Of a DNA stretch of 33,703 nt, positions 15,102-23,318 are shown piece after piece. The first letter of the stretch is position 1, and each line of letters starts with the position of its first letter. The stretch is from the NCBI RefSeq assembly GCF_018613065.1, contig NZ_JAGGQW010000039.1, forward strand, positions 1 to 33,703, given 5' to 3'. This stretch comes from Bacillus sp. ISL-7 (GTDB lineage: Bacteria; Bacillota; Bacilli; Bacillales_B; DSM-18226). Position numbers and translations under genes: made by a program. The notes beneath the pieces were generated by a model, which did not search any database, was not told where the DNA came from, and was given only the letters and a program-made list of their open reading frames with translations.

Positions 15102-15956
15102 ATGATTAAATGTATTGCATCAGACATGGATGGAACATTATTGAATTCGAATCAATTAATCAGCGAGGAAAATAAGGAAGCGATCGTAAAAGCACAAGCG
15201 CATGGAATTGAATTTGTGGTCGCAACTGGAAGATCGTATCAAGAAGCAACCTACGTCTTAGCTCAAGCTGGCATAACTTGCCCGGTTATCTGTGCGAATG
15301 GCGCAGAGGTACGCTCCAAGGAAGGAGTCGTTCTTTCGGCTACGCCAATCAGCAAACAAATGGCAAGAGAGGTAGCGGCAAGGCTAAGGGAAAAGGATGT
15401 TTATTTCGAAGTATACACAAACAAAGGTGCCTTCACGATGGATGCCGACAAGGCGGTATCCATTCTCGTTGACATCATTATGAGTGCCAATCCCGAAGTA
15501 AATCGAGAAGAAATTAAAGAGGCTGCTGGGGCAAGACTGCGTGATGGCCTAATACATACGGTCGAAGATTATGAACTTTTATTTGCCGATGAAAACTACC
15601 AAATCTATAAATTACTTGCCTTCTCCTTTGATGCAGACCGACTGGAGTCAGCAAACGAGTCCATTTCAGAGCTAGAAGGAATCGTCGTTTCAACGTCTGG
15701 CCATGATAATTTGGAAATTACCAATGAACAGGCTCAAAAGGGGATTGCATTGGAGTCGTTTGTAAAGGTAAAAGGGATTGATTTAGCGGAAACCATGGCG
15801 ATTGGCGATAATTATAATGATGTTTCCATGCTCGAAAAAGCAGGAAGATCGGTTGCGATGGGGAATGCCGATTATTACATAAAGTCTCTTTGTGATGTGA
15901 TTACGGATACGAATGAAGAAAGTGGCGTAGCGAAGGCAATTCTTGAGGTAATTTAA
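15102..15956 (+). CDS. Cof-type HAD-IIB family phosphatase
   Basis: A 284-residue cytosolic HAD hydrolase. Motif I is DMDGTLLNS (nucleophile D8, acid/base D10 in the chosen frame), motif II is the ATGRSY segment, motif III the conserved lysine in NEQAQKGIAL, and motif IV GDNYNDVSML. A large C2-type cap lies between motifs II and III, as in the Cof/YidA/YwpJ group. These enzymes dephosphorylate sugar phosphates, FMN or PLP, often with broad range; the substrate here cannot be told from sequence. I chose ATG 15102 over GTG 15093 because GAGGGTGG lies at proper distance from it and the family usually starts within a few residues of the DMDGT motif. The next gene follows after 15 bases, so co-transcription is likely. 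Confidence 0.9.
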   Translation: MIKCIASDMDGTLLNSNQLISEENKEAIVKAQAHGIEFVVATGRSYQEATYVLAQAGITCPVICANGAEVRSKEGVVLSATPISKQMAREVAARLREKDVYFEVYTNKGAFTMDADKAVSILVDIIMSANPEVNREEIKEAAGARLRDGLIHTVEDYELLFADENYQIYKLLAFSFDADRLESANESISELEGIVVSTSGHDNLEITNEQAQKGIALESFVKVKGIDLAETMAIGDNYNDVSMLEKAGRSVAMGNADYYIKSLCDVITDTNEESGVAKAILEVI

Positions 15957-15971
15957 GAAAGGTAGGAGTCA

Positions 15972-17042
15972 ATGAATAAAGCGTGTTCTATTTTACTGAT
16001 GATGGTTGTCATGTTGTCGGGCTGTTCTCTTTTTGAAATAAATGACGACAGGATCCAAGAGGAAGAGGTCGTTGTGAATCAGCCAAATATAGAAGTTTTG
16101 GCTGAAAAATTGCAAGTGCCATGGTCAATTGATCGGGTGAATCAAGCTTTCTACATCAGTGAACGAACCGGAAATATCGTTAAGATTGAAAATGGTAAAA
16201 TAGAACGCCAGCCAGTTCGTTTAGAAAAGCCGCTTGCCAAGGCGGCTGAAGCGGGACTGCTAGGCTTTGTTCTTGACCCTCAGTTTCTTGATAATCATAA
16301 GGCCTACGCCTATTATACCTATAGTGATGATGGCAAGGGGCAATTTAATCGGGTGATTGTCCTAAGGACGAACGGTTCTGTGTGGTCCGAGGAGAAAATC
16401 CTGCTTGACCGGATTCCGAGTGCTGCCTATCATCACGGCGGCAGGCTGAAAATCGGTCCGGATGGGATGCTGTACATCACCACAGGTGATGCGACCACTC
16501 CGGAAACGGCTCAGAACCTGAATGCATTAAATGGAAAAATTTTACGAATGAAGTTAGATGGGACGATTCCTGCAGACAACCCTTTTCCAAACTCATATGT
16601 CTACAGTTATGGACATCGCAATCCGCAGGGATTAGTGTGGGTTGGCGGGACTTTATATGCAAGTGAGCACGGTCCATCGGCTCATGATGAAATCAATCGG
16701 ATTACCCCAGGGGCGAATTATGGCTGGCCGGTAATTCAAGGCGACGAACAGCAAGCGGGGATGGTAACCCCATTGTATCAGTCCGGTGATGATACGTGGG
16801 CACCGTCCGGCCTGGCTGTGGCGAATGGGAAGCTTTATGCAGCAACATTAAGAGGCAATGCCGTCCGCGAATTTGGTTTGCGTCAGAAGATTACTAGATC
16901 CGTCATTACAAGTCTGGGGCGAATTCGTGACCTGTATGTCGATGGCGACTACCTCTACTTTGTCAGCAACAACACCGACGGCAGAGGAAATCCGGACGAA
17001 AAAGACGATAAACTATATCGTGTGCTATTACGAGATTTATAA
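15972..17042 (+). CDS. PQQ-dependent sugar dehydrogenase-like lipoprotein (GSDH family)
   Basis: A 356-residue exported lipoprotein (lipobox LSGC, C18) with a six-bladed propeller of the glucose/sorbosone dehydrogenase type. Seen: IEVLAEKLQVPWSIDRV opening, the AAYHHGGRLKIGPDGMLYITTGD segment (about residues 155-177) carrying the conserved His-x2-Gly-Arg-Leu and calcium-site residues, YGHRNPQGL (about 214-222), and EHGPSAHDEIN. In the best known members this fold oxidises aldose sugars with PQQ at the outer membrane surface. Most Bacillus do not make PQQ, so the bacterial substrate and cofactor are uncertain. AAAGGTAGGAG precedes the ATG. It probably shares a transcript with the upstream phosphatase and ends at a long hairpin. 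Confidence 0.87.
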   Translation: MNKACSILLMMVVMLSGCSLFEINDDRIQEEEVVVNQPNIEVLAEKLQVPWSIDRVNQAFYISERTGNIVKIENGKIERQPVRLEKPLAKAAEAGLLGFVLDPQFLDNHKAYAYYTYSDDGKGQFNRVIVLRTNGSVWSEEKILLDRIPSAAYHHGGRLKIGPDGMLYITTGDATTPETAQNLNALNGKILRMKLDGTIPADNPFPNSYVYSYGHRNPQGLVWVGGTLYASEHGPSAHDEINRITPGANYGWPVIQGDEQQAGMVTPLYQSGDDTWAPSGLAVANGKLYAATLRGNAVREFGLRQKITRSVITSLGRIRDLYVDGDYLYFVSNNTDGRGNPDEKDDKLYRVLLRDL

Positions 17043-17054
17043 ACCGAAAAGGTA

Positions 17055-17109
17055 AAGGGTGTCAGGCACCATGTGAAGAATTCACATGGTGCCCGACACC
17101 CTTCTTTTT
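17055..17109. terminator. Long convergent terminator between the GSDH gene and the nos operon
   Basis: A 23-bp stem with one A-C mismatch (17055-17077 with 17081-17103) and a GAA loop, followed by TCTTTTT. It contains GGTGTCAGGCACC (17058-17070), a motif that recurs elsewhere in the window. The minus-strand nos operon ends at 17110, so the structure can stop both directions. Confidence 0.85.
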
Positions 17110-18012
17110 CTAGAGTATCTCAATCTTTAAGGAATTCACCTGAGAGACGAGGAGTTCTTCGTATTCTTTTTGGGCTTGGTAGTAGATTTCTTGTTCGCCT
17201 GCTTTTGGGTTTTCTTTTTTGACTTTTTCAATTAAGTCCTTTTGCACCTTCTGGGACATGACAATCATTCGATATTGCTGTTTTTCCGTTGCCCAAAATT
17301 TCTCTGCACCGTACTCATTGATTAGCTTTTTAGCGGATTCGAACTGATTATATTGTTCGAGCGCTTTGAGGAGGGCTGTATCCACCTCCGTTTCAGTTGC
17401 TTTATGGCCCTTTTCATCCGCCAGTAAGGCCATCGCACGGAGGCGGATAATTTGCGTTAATAATTGATTTTTATCTTCAAGTGTTTTTTCCTGGGAAACT
17501 AAATAAGCCAATTCTTCCTCTAACTGTTTACCCGTGTATTTTTTCTGGGCGCTCTCACGGTTGATTTCCAGCTGTAACTGGTTAATAAACTTATAGAAGC
17601 TGACATCTTCATTGGTAATCCATTCGCCGTTGATGATGGCGACACCTTTTGGCTTAGTCACATGTAGATCGATGACTTTCTCTGCCTTTTTGCCGTCTTT
17701 TTCTAATGTAAACGCGGCCTCATATTTACCGCCCATCGGCAGATTTACTTTGCCGGAGTAGGTCCCATTTTTGCCTTCCACAAGCTTAACATCATAGCTG
17801 CCATGGTCCATATTGGTCATCGATAATTGGGCAGCCACATCGAGACCCTTTACGGCCTTGTTGTTTTCGGTTACTTTTATTTCAAATGGCATCGCTGTGT
17901 CCTTGACGAAATAAAGGTCCTTCGTCACTGTTACCTTATAGTCAGGGCCTGAACTGCATCCTGTGATTAAGGCAATCAGCAGAAGGAAGCCAAAGATGAT
18001 CCGTGTCTTCAT
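17110..18012 (-). CDS. Nos-operon lipoprotein: FixH/YtkA-like domain joined to SurA-like helical domain
   Basis: A 300-residue lipoprotein (lipobox ITGC, C19). Residues 25-120 form a beta-rich FixH/YtkA-like domain with the characteristic AQLSMTNMDHGSYDVKL and NLPMGGKYEAAF strands; M65, M68 and H70 could bind copper. From about 125 it changes to a helical part starting VAIINGEWITNEDV and running to the end, which looks like the N-terminal domain of SurA/PrsA-type chaperones without the prolyl isomerase domain. The start overlaps the nosF stop by 4 bases. It is the last gene of the nos operon, where nosL or another copper-handling gene often sits. A role in copper delivery or folding of NosZ outside the membrane is inference. 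Both domain calls rest on pattern recognition. Confidence 0.65.
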   Translation of the reverse strand: MKTRIIFGFLLLIALITGCSSGPDYKVTVTKDLYFVKDTAMPFEIKVTENNKAVKGLDVAAQLSMTNMDHGSYDVKLVEGKNGTYSGKVNLPMGGKYEAAFTLEKDGKKAEKVIDLHVTKPKGVAIINGEWITNEDVSFYKFINQLQLEINRESAQKKYTGKQLEEELAYLVSQEKTLEDKNQLLTQIIRLRAMALLADEKGHKATETEVDTALLKALEQYNQFESAKKLINEYGAEKFWATEKQQYRMIVMSQKVQKDLIEKVKKENPKAGEQEIYYQAQKEYEELLVSQVNSLKIEIL

Positions 18013-18686
18013 GAACTGATTCCTCCTAAATTATGAGTTTGTAAGAATTCATCTACTGTAAACTTTTCCATTTTTCCATTGTCTAAATAGGCGACATGGG
18101 TGCAAATCTGCTTGATTTCATCAAGATGGTGGGAAGACAGCAGAATCGTTTTATCATGGAGGGAACCAAGGACCTCCAAAATCTCTTTTCTTCCGAGCGG
18201 GTCGATGCCGCTCGTCGGTTCATCGAGAATGAGCAGGCTTGAATCCTGATAAAGGGTGATTGCTAAACCAAGGCGCTGCAGCATCCCTTTGGAATATTTC
18301 TTCACTTGAACATCACGGTCCTCCCACAAGCTGACCGAGCGAAGCACCTGCTCGATCCGTTCCTGGTTGGCCGTCTTGGTCACAGCTTCTGCAAAGAAGG
18401 TGATATTTTCAAGACCGGTCAGCATCGGATATAGCATGAATTTTTCCGGCAAATAAGCAATCGTCTTTTTCCATTCATCATTTTTCTTGTTAACAGCAGT
18501 CCCGTTAATCAAAATTTCCCCTTGCTTTACTGGCAGTAACCCTAGCAGACTATTGATGAACGTTGATTTTCCGGCCCCGTTGCGGCCAACAAGGGCACAT
18601 ATTTCGTTCGGGTTAATGTCTAGATTGATGGAATCTAAGACATTTTTTTTTCCAAACGATTGGTTTAAATTCGTTACTTTGATCAT
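18009..18686 (-). CDS. nosF: ABC transporter ATPase NosF
   Basis: A 225-residue ATPase with Walker A GRNGAGKST (34-42), Q-loop region YLPEKFML, signature YSKGMLQR in place of LSGGQ, Walker B LLILDEPTSGIDP and switch LLSSHHLDEI. The YSKGM signature and SGIDP motif are usual in NosF and other ABC-2 type ATPases. It is coupled by 4-base overlaps both to nosY (upstream) and to the lipoprotein gene (downstream). With NosY it forms a transporter required for maturing the Cu-S centre of nitrous oxide reductase, probably by exporting a sulfur species in concert with NosD. Confidence 0.9.
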   Translation of the reverse strand: MIKVTNLNQSFGKKNVLDSINLDINPNEICALVGRNGAGKSTFINSLLGLLPVKQGEILINGTAVNKKNDEWKKTIAYLPEKFMLYPMLTGLENITFFAEAVTKTANQERIEQVLRSVSLWEDRDVQVKKYSKGMLQRLGLAITLYQDSSLLILDEPTSGIDPLGRKEILEVLGSLHDKTILLSSHHLDEIKQICTHVAYLDNGKMEKFTVDEFLQTHNLGGISS

Positions 18687-19480
18687 TCGTACCCCTCCTT
18701 ACGGTTGAAAACAATCGCTGTTAAAAACGAAATGATAAGCCAGAACAACAGATTTCCGAGCAGGAAGAATACAGGTTTCGTCCACATAAATGCTTGTAAG
18801 AGCCTTGACATATGGCCAAAGGAATACACGCCCGTGCCTGTTTCTAGAAACATTCGAATTGCTTGAAGCGGATTTAAAAAGTAGACGGAAGAAAATAGTT
18901 TCACATTTTCATGGGTGACATCAGGTAAGAACGACAGCAAGATAAAATCATGTAAGAAGAAAAAGTAAAACCAGACGAAGATCGTAAACCCTAAAATCTG
19001 CATCCGCGAGCGGCTAAAGCTGCCGATGGCCGCACCTATTTGCAGGAAGACGAGACTCATACAAACGATTGCTGCAACAAAGATAAAATAGCCCTTTATA
19101 TCGAGTTGGAAATTAAATTTTAATAGGAACAAATAGATGAAAAGCCACGTAATCAGCGGGACAAGGACGACTGCATAAAGCCCAAGGCTTTTTTTAATTA
19201 GGAAGCTTCCGAAAGAGTCTGTCTTTGTCAGCAGCATGATCAATGTTTTTTGTTCCTTTTCTTGAAAAATCGAGAAGGCCCCGATAAATAGGCATAGAAT
19301 CGGAATAAAATAGATAATCGTATCAAACAAGTTGATTAAGAGAACATAAAAGCCTTTATCAAATGAAAGGGCTGAGGAACGAAATAAAATCGCGATTGAA
19401 ATGAGAACAATAATGCTTAGACTTAGCCAAAGCCCTTTTCCTCTTATATTTTCCTTCCATTCCTTCCAAATGTAATGCAT
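18683..19480 (-). CDS. nosY: ABC-2 type permease NosY
   Basis: A 265-residue membrane protein with six hydrophobic segments: after the cytosolic HYIWKEWKENIRGKG leader, near residues 17-35, 48-70, 100-125, 130-150, 160-180 and 237-258. Family traits include FSIFQEKEQKTLIMLLTK and the AAIGSFSRSRMQ loop. The start overlaps the end of nosD by 37 bases; GGGGAG lies before the ATG inside nosD. It should form a dimer carrying two NosF ATPases and docking NosD on the outer side, for Cu-S cluster assembly of NosZ. Confidence 0.88.
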   Translation of the reverse strand: MHYIWKEWKENIRGKGLWLSLSIIVLISIAILFRSSALSFDKGFYVLLINLFDTIIYFIPILCLFIGAFSIFQEKEQKTLIMLLTKTDSFGSFLIKKSLGLYAVVLVPLITWLFIYLFLLKFNFQLDIKGYFIFVAAIVCMSLVFLQIGAAIGSFSRSRMQILGFTIFVWFYFFFLHDFILLSFLPDVTHENVKLFSSVYFLNPLQAIRMFLETGTGVYSFGHMSRLLQAFMWTKPVFFLLGNLLFWLIISFLTAIVFNRKEGYE

Positions 19481-20784
19481 AGTAGGTGTCTCCCCTTTAT
19501 TAAAATCCCCACAATTAGTAAGCTGACAATAAGGAAAATAGCCTTCGTATGTGTTCCATTTGACGCTGTTAATGGGTGTGGGTCATTAAACATAATGGCT
19601 TCGTTTGTAAGTGCAGCATTCATCTTTTCATATATCTTCAGGGCCGGACTTTTTAAAAATAAATAGGATAATTCTTGGTCCTCCATTAATTGATATAAAG
19701 ATGAACGATAGGTTATTGGAAAATCCCCAATGCGGTCTTGGTCTAAATCGGTAATCGGGAACGAGCTGCCCCAGTCGTTCCCTTTGCCATCCTTGCTCCA
19801 GGAATTATTCTCACTATTGCCGCCAAGAGTTACCGCAGGAATCGTATTTTCGGAAATTTGGTTTAATGTAAATACTTGATCATTGGAACTCGCCCATAGT
19901 TCAATTCCGATTTGGTTTTGAACGATTTTGTTGTGACGAAATTCGTTTCTTGTCGCTTGATCGATATACAAACCACGCTGGTTCATGTAAAAGATATTAT
20001 TGGCGATAAAATTATCATTGGCTTGAAGGAGTAATAGGCCAAATGATTGGTTGCCGTAGTTAACGATAAATTGATTATCCTCGAGCTTCAAATGATTGGA
20101 GTTCATAATGGCTGCGCCGCCGGTATTCATCGTGAAGGTATTTTTCTTAAAAATGTTTTCGTCGGAATACATGTAATGCAGACCATATCTTGTGTGGCTG
20201 ATATTATTTTCATAGCTGTGATTGTTGTTGGCATACTCAAAGAACATCCCGTCCCGGCTGCCTTCAATGGTATTCTTTTCAAGCAGATTATCATTTGCAT
20301 AATAAACGTGAATTCCATTTCCCTGCTCGGCGATTTTTCCCTTGCCCATTCCCTTAACATGGTTAGCACGAATTGTATTATCGTGAGCCTGGCTTAAATA
20401 AATGCCGTGAAAGGAGTCGCGGATGTTGATATGTTCGACGACGTTGTTGTTTGTATAAATCTTGATGGCCGCGTATTCCTCAGCAGAGTTCCGGTTCATA
20501 CTTCCGTGCGTTACTGTTAGATGGCTCAGCTTCACATGAGGGGCTTTAATGGAAATGACATTTCCCGTTCCGTCACCCTTAATGACGGTTTTAGTTGAGC
20601 CAATAATCGTCATTGCCTTGTTGATGACAATATTGCCCTGATAGGTTTTATTTTCAAGCTGTAATACCGCCCCATCTTTCAGGCTGTCGATGGTTGCTTG
20701 TAAATTTTCGGCGGCCAGCTTTTTCTCAGGGCACATCAGTAGAAATAGAGAAAAAATGAAAGATAAGAGCGCAGTTTTTTTCAT
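19444..20784 (-). CDS. nosD: Nitrous oxide reductase maturation protein NosD
   Basis: A 446-residue exported right-handed beta-helix protein. Residues 1-25 are a signal peptide (KKTALLSFIFSLFLLMCPEKKLAA). Regular N-rich turns such as NDNLLEKNTIEGSRDGMFFEY and ENIFKKNTFTMNTGGA run from about 90 to 310, the NosD/CASH pattern. Close to the C-terminus a hydrophobic helix (TKAIFLIVSLLIVGILIKG) would anchor it to the membrane, suited to a Gram-positive cell without a periplasm. Its start codon directly abuts the stop of the preceding membrane-protein gene. NosD works with NosF and NosY to deliver sulfur or copper to the catalytic cluster of NosZ. Confidence 0.92.
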   Translation of the reverse strand: MKKTALLSFIFSLFLLMCPEKKLAAENLQATIDSLKDGAVLQLENKTYQGNIVINKAMTIIGSTKTVIKGDGTGNVISIKAPHVKLSHLTVTHGSMNRNSAEEYAAIKIYTNNNVVEHINIRDSFHGIYLSQAHDNTIRANHVKGMGKGKIAEQGNGIHVYYANDNLLEKNTIEGSRDGMFFEYANNNHSYENNISHTRYGLHYMYSDENIFKKNTFTMNTGGAAIMNSNHLKLEDNQFIVNYGNQSFGLLLLQANDNFIANNIFYMNQRGLYIDQATRNEFRHNKIVQNQIGIELWASSNDQVFTLNQISENTIPAVTLGGNSENNSWSKDGKGNDWGSSFPITDLDQDRIGDFPITYRSSLYQLMEDQELSYLFLKSPALKIYEKMNAALTNEAIMFNDPHPLTASNGTHTKAIFLIVSLLIVGILIKGRHLLCITFGRNGRKI

Positions 20785-21354
20785 TTACTTTCGATCCTTC
20801 CATAGCGGAATGAGTAATAGGATAAAGGCTGCAATTACCAAATACGTACCTAGGCTAAGCAGGCTGGTGGTTTGAAAGTTCGCAACTGTGTTATGCCCTA
20901 AAATAGGCGGTACAAATGGCTCCATTTTTATTGGTGCATCAGGACTTAAATTGGTGCCAAACTTTTTCAGTGCATGTTGGAGGTCGAATACTCCTAGCCC
21001 GCCGCCAATTACAAATAGGCCGATTAATCCATATAGAACCGATTTTTTTCGTAGAAGGGCTGTTAATAGAGTTAGAGCTGCTAATCCTCCCACTAAATAG
21101 GGTAAATACGATAATTCAGGGAAGTTTTTTTCGCTGAAGTTCGCCATACCGATATAGTGGTTAAGACCATTGACAATATCGATTTCGCCTTCCAGCTTAT
21201 TTGGGTAAACAATGATATTCAACCCTTCGGGATATTGCGGTGCAACAAAGACCATTTTCCACCATGGGAAAAACAATGAGATGACAATTAAAATAGTTGA
21301 AGCAGTTATTAATAATGAAGAAACCACTGATAATTTCTTAGTTTTACCCTTCAT
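20785..21354 (-). CDS. Nos-operon membrane protein, NosB-like position
   Basis: A 189-residue membrane protein with about four hydrophobic segments (near residues 12-30, 83-101, 105-123 and 162-182). The first external loop is long (FPWWKMVFVAPQYPEGLNIIVYPN, then GLNHYIGMANFSE). It lies between nosZ and nosD, the place of nosB in clade II clusters such as that of Wolinella. NosB proteins are membrane proteins of unknown function found with clade II NosZ, so this is the likeliest identity, though I cannot confirm homology by eye. The conserved-looking N-H-Y-I-G-M stretch includes a His and a Met that could bind metal. An 81-base gap with a strong hairpin separates it from nosZ. Confidence 0.65.
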   Translation of the reverse strand: MKGKTKKLSVVSSLLITASTILIVISLFFPWWKMVFVAPQYPEGLNIIVYPNKLEGEIDIVNGLNHYIGMANFSEKNFPELSYLPYLVGGLAALTLLTALLRKKSVLYGLIGLFVIGGGLGVFDLQHALKKFGTNLSPDAPIKMEPFVPPILGHNTVANFQTTSLLSLGTYLVIAAFILLLIPLWKDRK

Positions 21355-21393
21355 GTTAACATCGCCTTTATTATGAAATCTTCGTTAAACAGG

Positions 21394-21426
21394 GATGGGT
21401 ATCAATCTCTTTAATTGATACCCATC
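21394..21426 (-). other. Strong hairpin between nosZ and the rest of the operon
   Basis: A perfect 13-bp stem (GATGGGTATCAAT with ATTGATACCCATC) with a 7-base loop lies just after the nosZ stop on the minus strand. No T-run follows on that strand. It probably stabilises the 3' end of nosZ message or partly terminates, so that NosZ is made in excess over its accessory proteins. Confidence 0.65.
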
Positions 21427-21435
21427 TCCAACATA

Positions 21436-23301
21436 TTATTTCTTAGGCTTTACAAGGAAGTAACCGTTCATTTCTTGGTGGAGCGCAGAACAGAAGTTTG
21501 TACAATAAAGTGGGTAGGTTCCCGCTTTATTCGCGACAAATTCCATTGTGTTGGTTTGTCCAGGCTGAACTTCCATGTTTAAGTTATAGCTGTTGATGGC
21601 AAAACCATGTGTAATATCCTCATCGAAATCAATATTCGTCAGATGGATGGTGACGTGATCTCCTTCATTCACTTCAATGACGTCTGGTCGTTTTGCTTTT
21701 GCATCAAAGATGAATTTCGAACGCATCGCAATACCGTATACGTCAACTTTGTTGCCATTGCGGACGATTTTCGTATCACTCTGCTTGTAAACGGCTTCCT
21801 TATTCTTGACATCCTTAGGATATACATTAATCGTTTTAATCTTATCGGCTTTAATCATTTGTGCATAGTGCGGTTCAGGGTCTACTGGTGAAGATTGGAT
21901 GACCTTCATCTTCCCGCTGATATCAATCAATTGCATCGATTCAGGATGGGAAGGTCCAACAGACAAGTAACTGTCTTTAGCAATCTTGTTTAATGCAATA
22001 ATCCATTTTCCATCTGGTGCAACGGTATCACCTTCTGCAGAAACAGAATGTCCTGGGGAATATTGAACAGGCACTCGGTCTAATGTTTCACCTGTATTTG
22101 GATCCCATTTCACGATTTCAGAAGAAATGAACATCGTTGTATAGGCCATGCCTTTGTCATCAAATTGGGTGTGAAGAGGTCCTAAAGCATTTTCAGGGTT
22201 TACTTCTCTTTCCATTACTGATTTGTAATTAAGTACTGGAATTCCGTTCCGTTCACCAGCGAAGTCTTTGTTTTCGACCGCTTTAAACGCTTTTTCAAAC
22301 GAGAAGACAGTCATTGTCGGTGCTAATTTTCCTGAAGCGATGAACTGCTTGCCATCTGGTGTAACGTCGACACCATGTGGTGATTTAGCGACAGGAATTA
22401 AATAAATTCCGCCTTTTTGTTTTTCAGGGAAAATCATTTTTTGACCGCCAACATTTTCGTACTTGCCTTCCTTGACCATCTTTGCAAGCTCTTTCCAGTT
22501 AAAAAGAACAATATAGTCACGGTCAGCTTGTGAAGCGTTGATTTCCATGTTTGTAGTTGCTTCCTCTGTATTGTAGGTCGTCATAACGGCCCAATCCGCG
22601 GAGCTCTTTTTACCAGCGTCGGAAAGGTCATAGGACCATGGCGGAAGAGCCACTTGATAAGCAATACCTAGTTTTTGATTCGTTTCATTAAAGGTTACAG
22701 CAGACATAACACCGCGGTATTGTGTGCTGAAGTCATCTAGAGATTCATACTTCTGGCCAAGCGGGACGGCGAAACGTGTTGGCAGGAACATGTACTCTGT
22801 ATTTTCTGTCACGAATGCTGCACAGTGTGGGCCGGCAGTGTTCGGAACTTGAATGATATCTTTCGTCGTAAATGTTTTAAGGTCTACAACAGCGGCACGG
22901 CTGTTTCCTACATCAGTAGCAAACATATAATTTCCATCATAGTCGCCCTTAGTTTCTAAAAAGGCTGGATGGTGAAGGTCACCCCATGTATAGTCACCCA
23001 TCATTTTTTTGGAATGTTCATCGAAACCGTATCCTGTGGCGGAATCTTGGGAGAATACAGGAATCGTTCTAATTTTTCGCATCGACGGAACCCCATAAAT
23101 AAACATTTGGCCGGAGTGGCCGCCAGAGGCAAATAGGTAATAATCATCCTTTTGACCGAATGGCACATACACCTTTTCTGCATCGCTCTTAGTGCTTGAA
23201 GAAGCTTCAGTATTCGTCTTTGCTGAGAAATCGGCAAAAGAAATCGTTGCTGCAACAAACCCGGCTAAGAGACCCGATGCAATCGGAATCCATTTTTTCA
23301 T
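21436..23301 (-). CDS. nosZ: Nitrous oxide reductase NosZ, clade II (Sec-exported)
   Basis: A 621-residue copper enzyme that reduces N2O to N2 outside the cytoplasmic membrane. All seven expected CuZ histidines are visible in the propeller: the pair in DLHHP (110-111), then AGPHC, SPHGVD, PLHTQF, PGHSV and PEPHY. The C-terminal cupredoxin has the CuA set: H565 in DITHGF, C600 and C604, H608 and M611 in CTNFCSALHQEM. The N-terminus (KKWIPIASGLLAGFVAATISF) lacks a twin-arginine motif, so export is by Sec, as in clade II enzymes; it may remain as a membrane anchor because no clear cleavage site is seen. It follows the cytochrome gene after 17 bases. Length and ligands suggest a functional enzyme. 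Confidence 0.97.
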   Translation of the reverse strand: MKKWIPIASGLLAGFVAATISFADFSAKTNTEASSSTKSDAEKVYVPFGQKDDYYLFASGGHSGQMFIYGVPSMRKIRTIPVFSQDSATGYGFDEHSKKMMGDYTWGDLHHPAFLETKGDYDGNYMFATDVGNSRAAVVDLKTFTTKDIIQVPNTAGPHCAAFVTENTEYMFLPTRFAVPLGQKYESLDDFSTQYRGVMSAVTFNETNQKLGIAYQVALPPWSYDLSDAGKKSSADWAVMTTYNTEEATTNMEINASQADRDYIVLFNWKELAKMVKEGKYENVGGQKMIFPEKQKGGIYLIPVAKSPHGVDVTPDGKQFIASGKLAPTMTVFSFEKAFKAVENKDFAGERNGIPVLNYKSVMEREVNPENALGPLHTQFDDKGMAYTTMFISSEIVKWDPNTGETLDRVPVQYSPGHSVSAEGDTVAPDGKWIIALNKIAKDSYLSVGPSHPESMQLIDISGKMKVIQSSPVDPEPHYAQMIKADKIKTINVYPKDVKNKEAVYKQSDTKIVRNGNKVDVYGIAMRSKFIFDAKAKRPDVIEVNEGDHVTIHLTNIDFDEDITHGFAINSYNLNMEVQPGQTNTMEFVANKAGTYPLYCTNFCSALHQEMNGYFLVKPKK

Positions 23302-23318
23302 CTAATTACACCACCTTT

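Noticed and set aside
20047..20397. 116-residue plus-strand frame opposite nosD
   Set aside because: It mirrors the beta-helix repeats of nosD; no ribosome site or family match.
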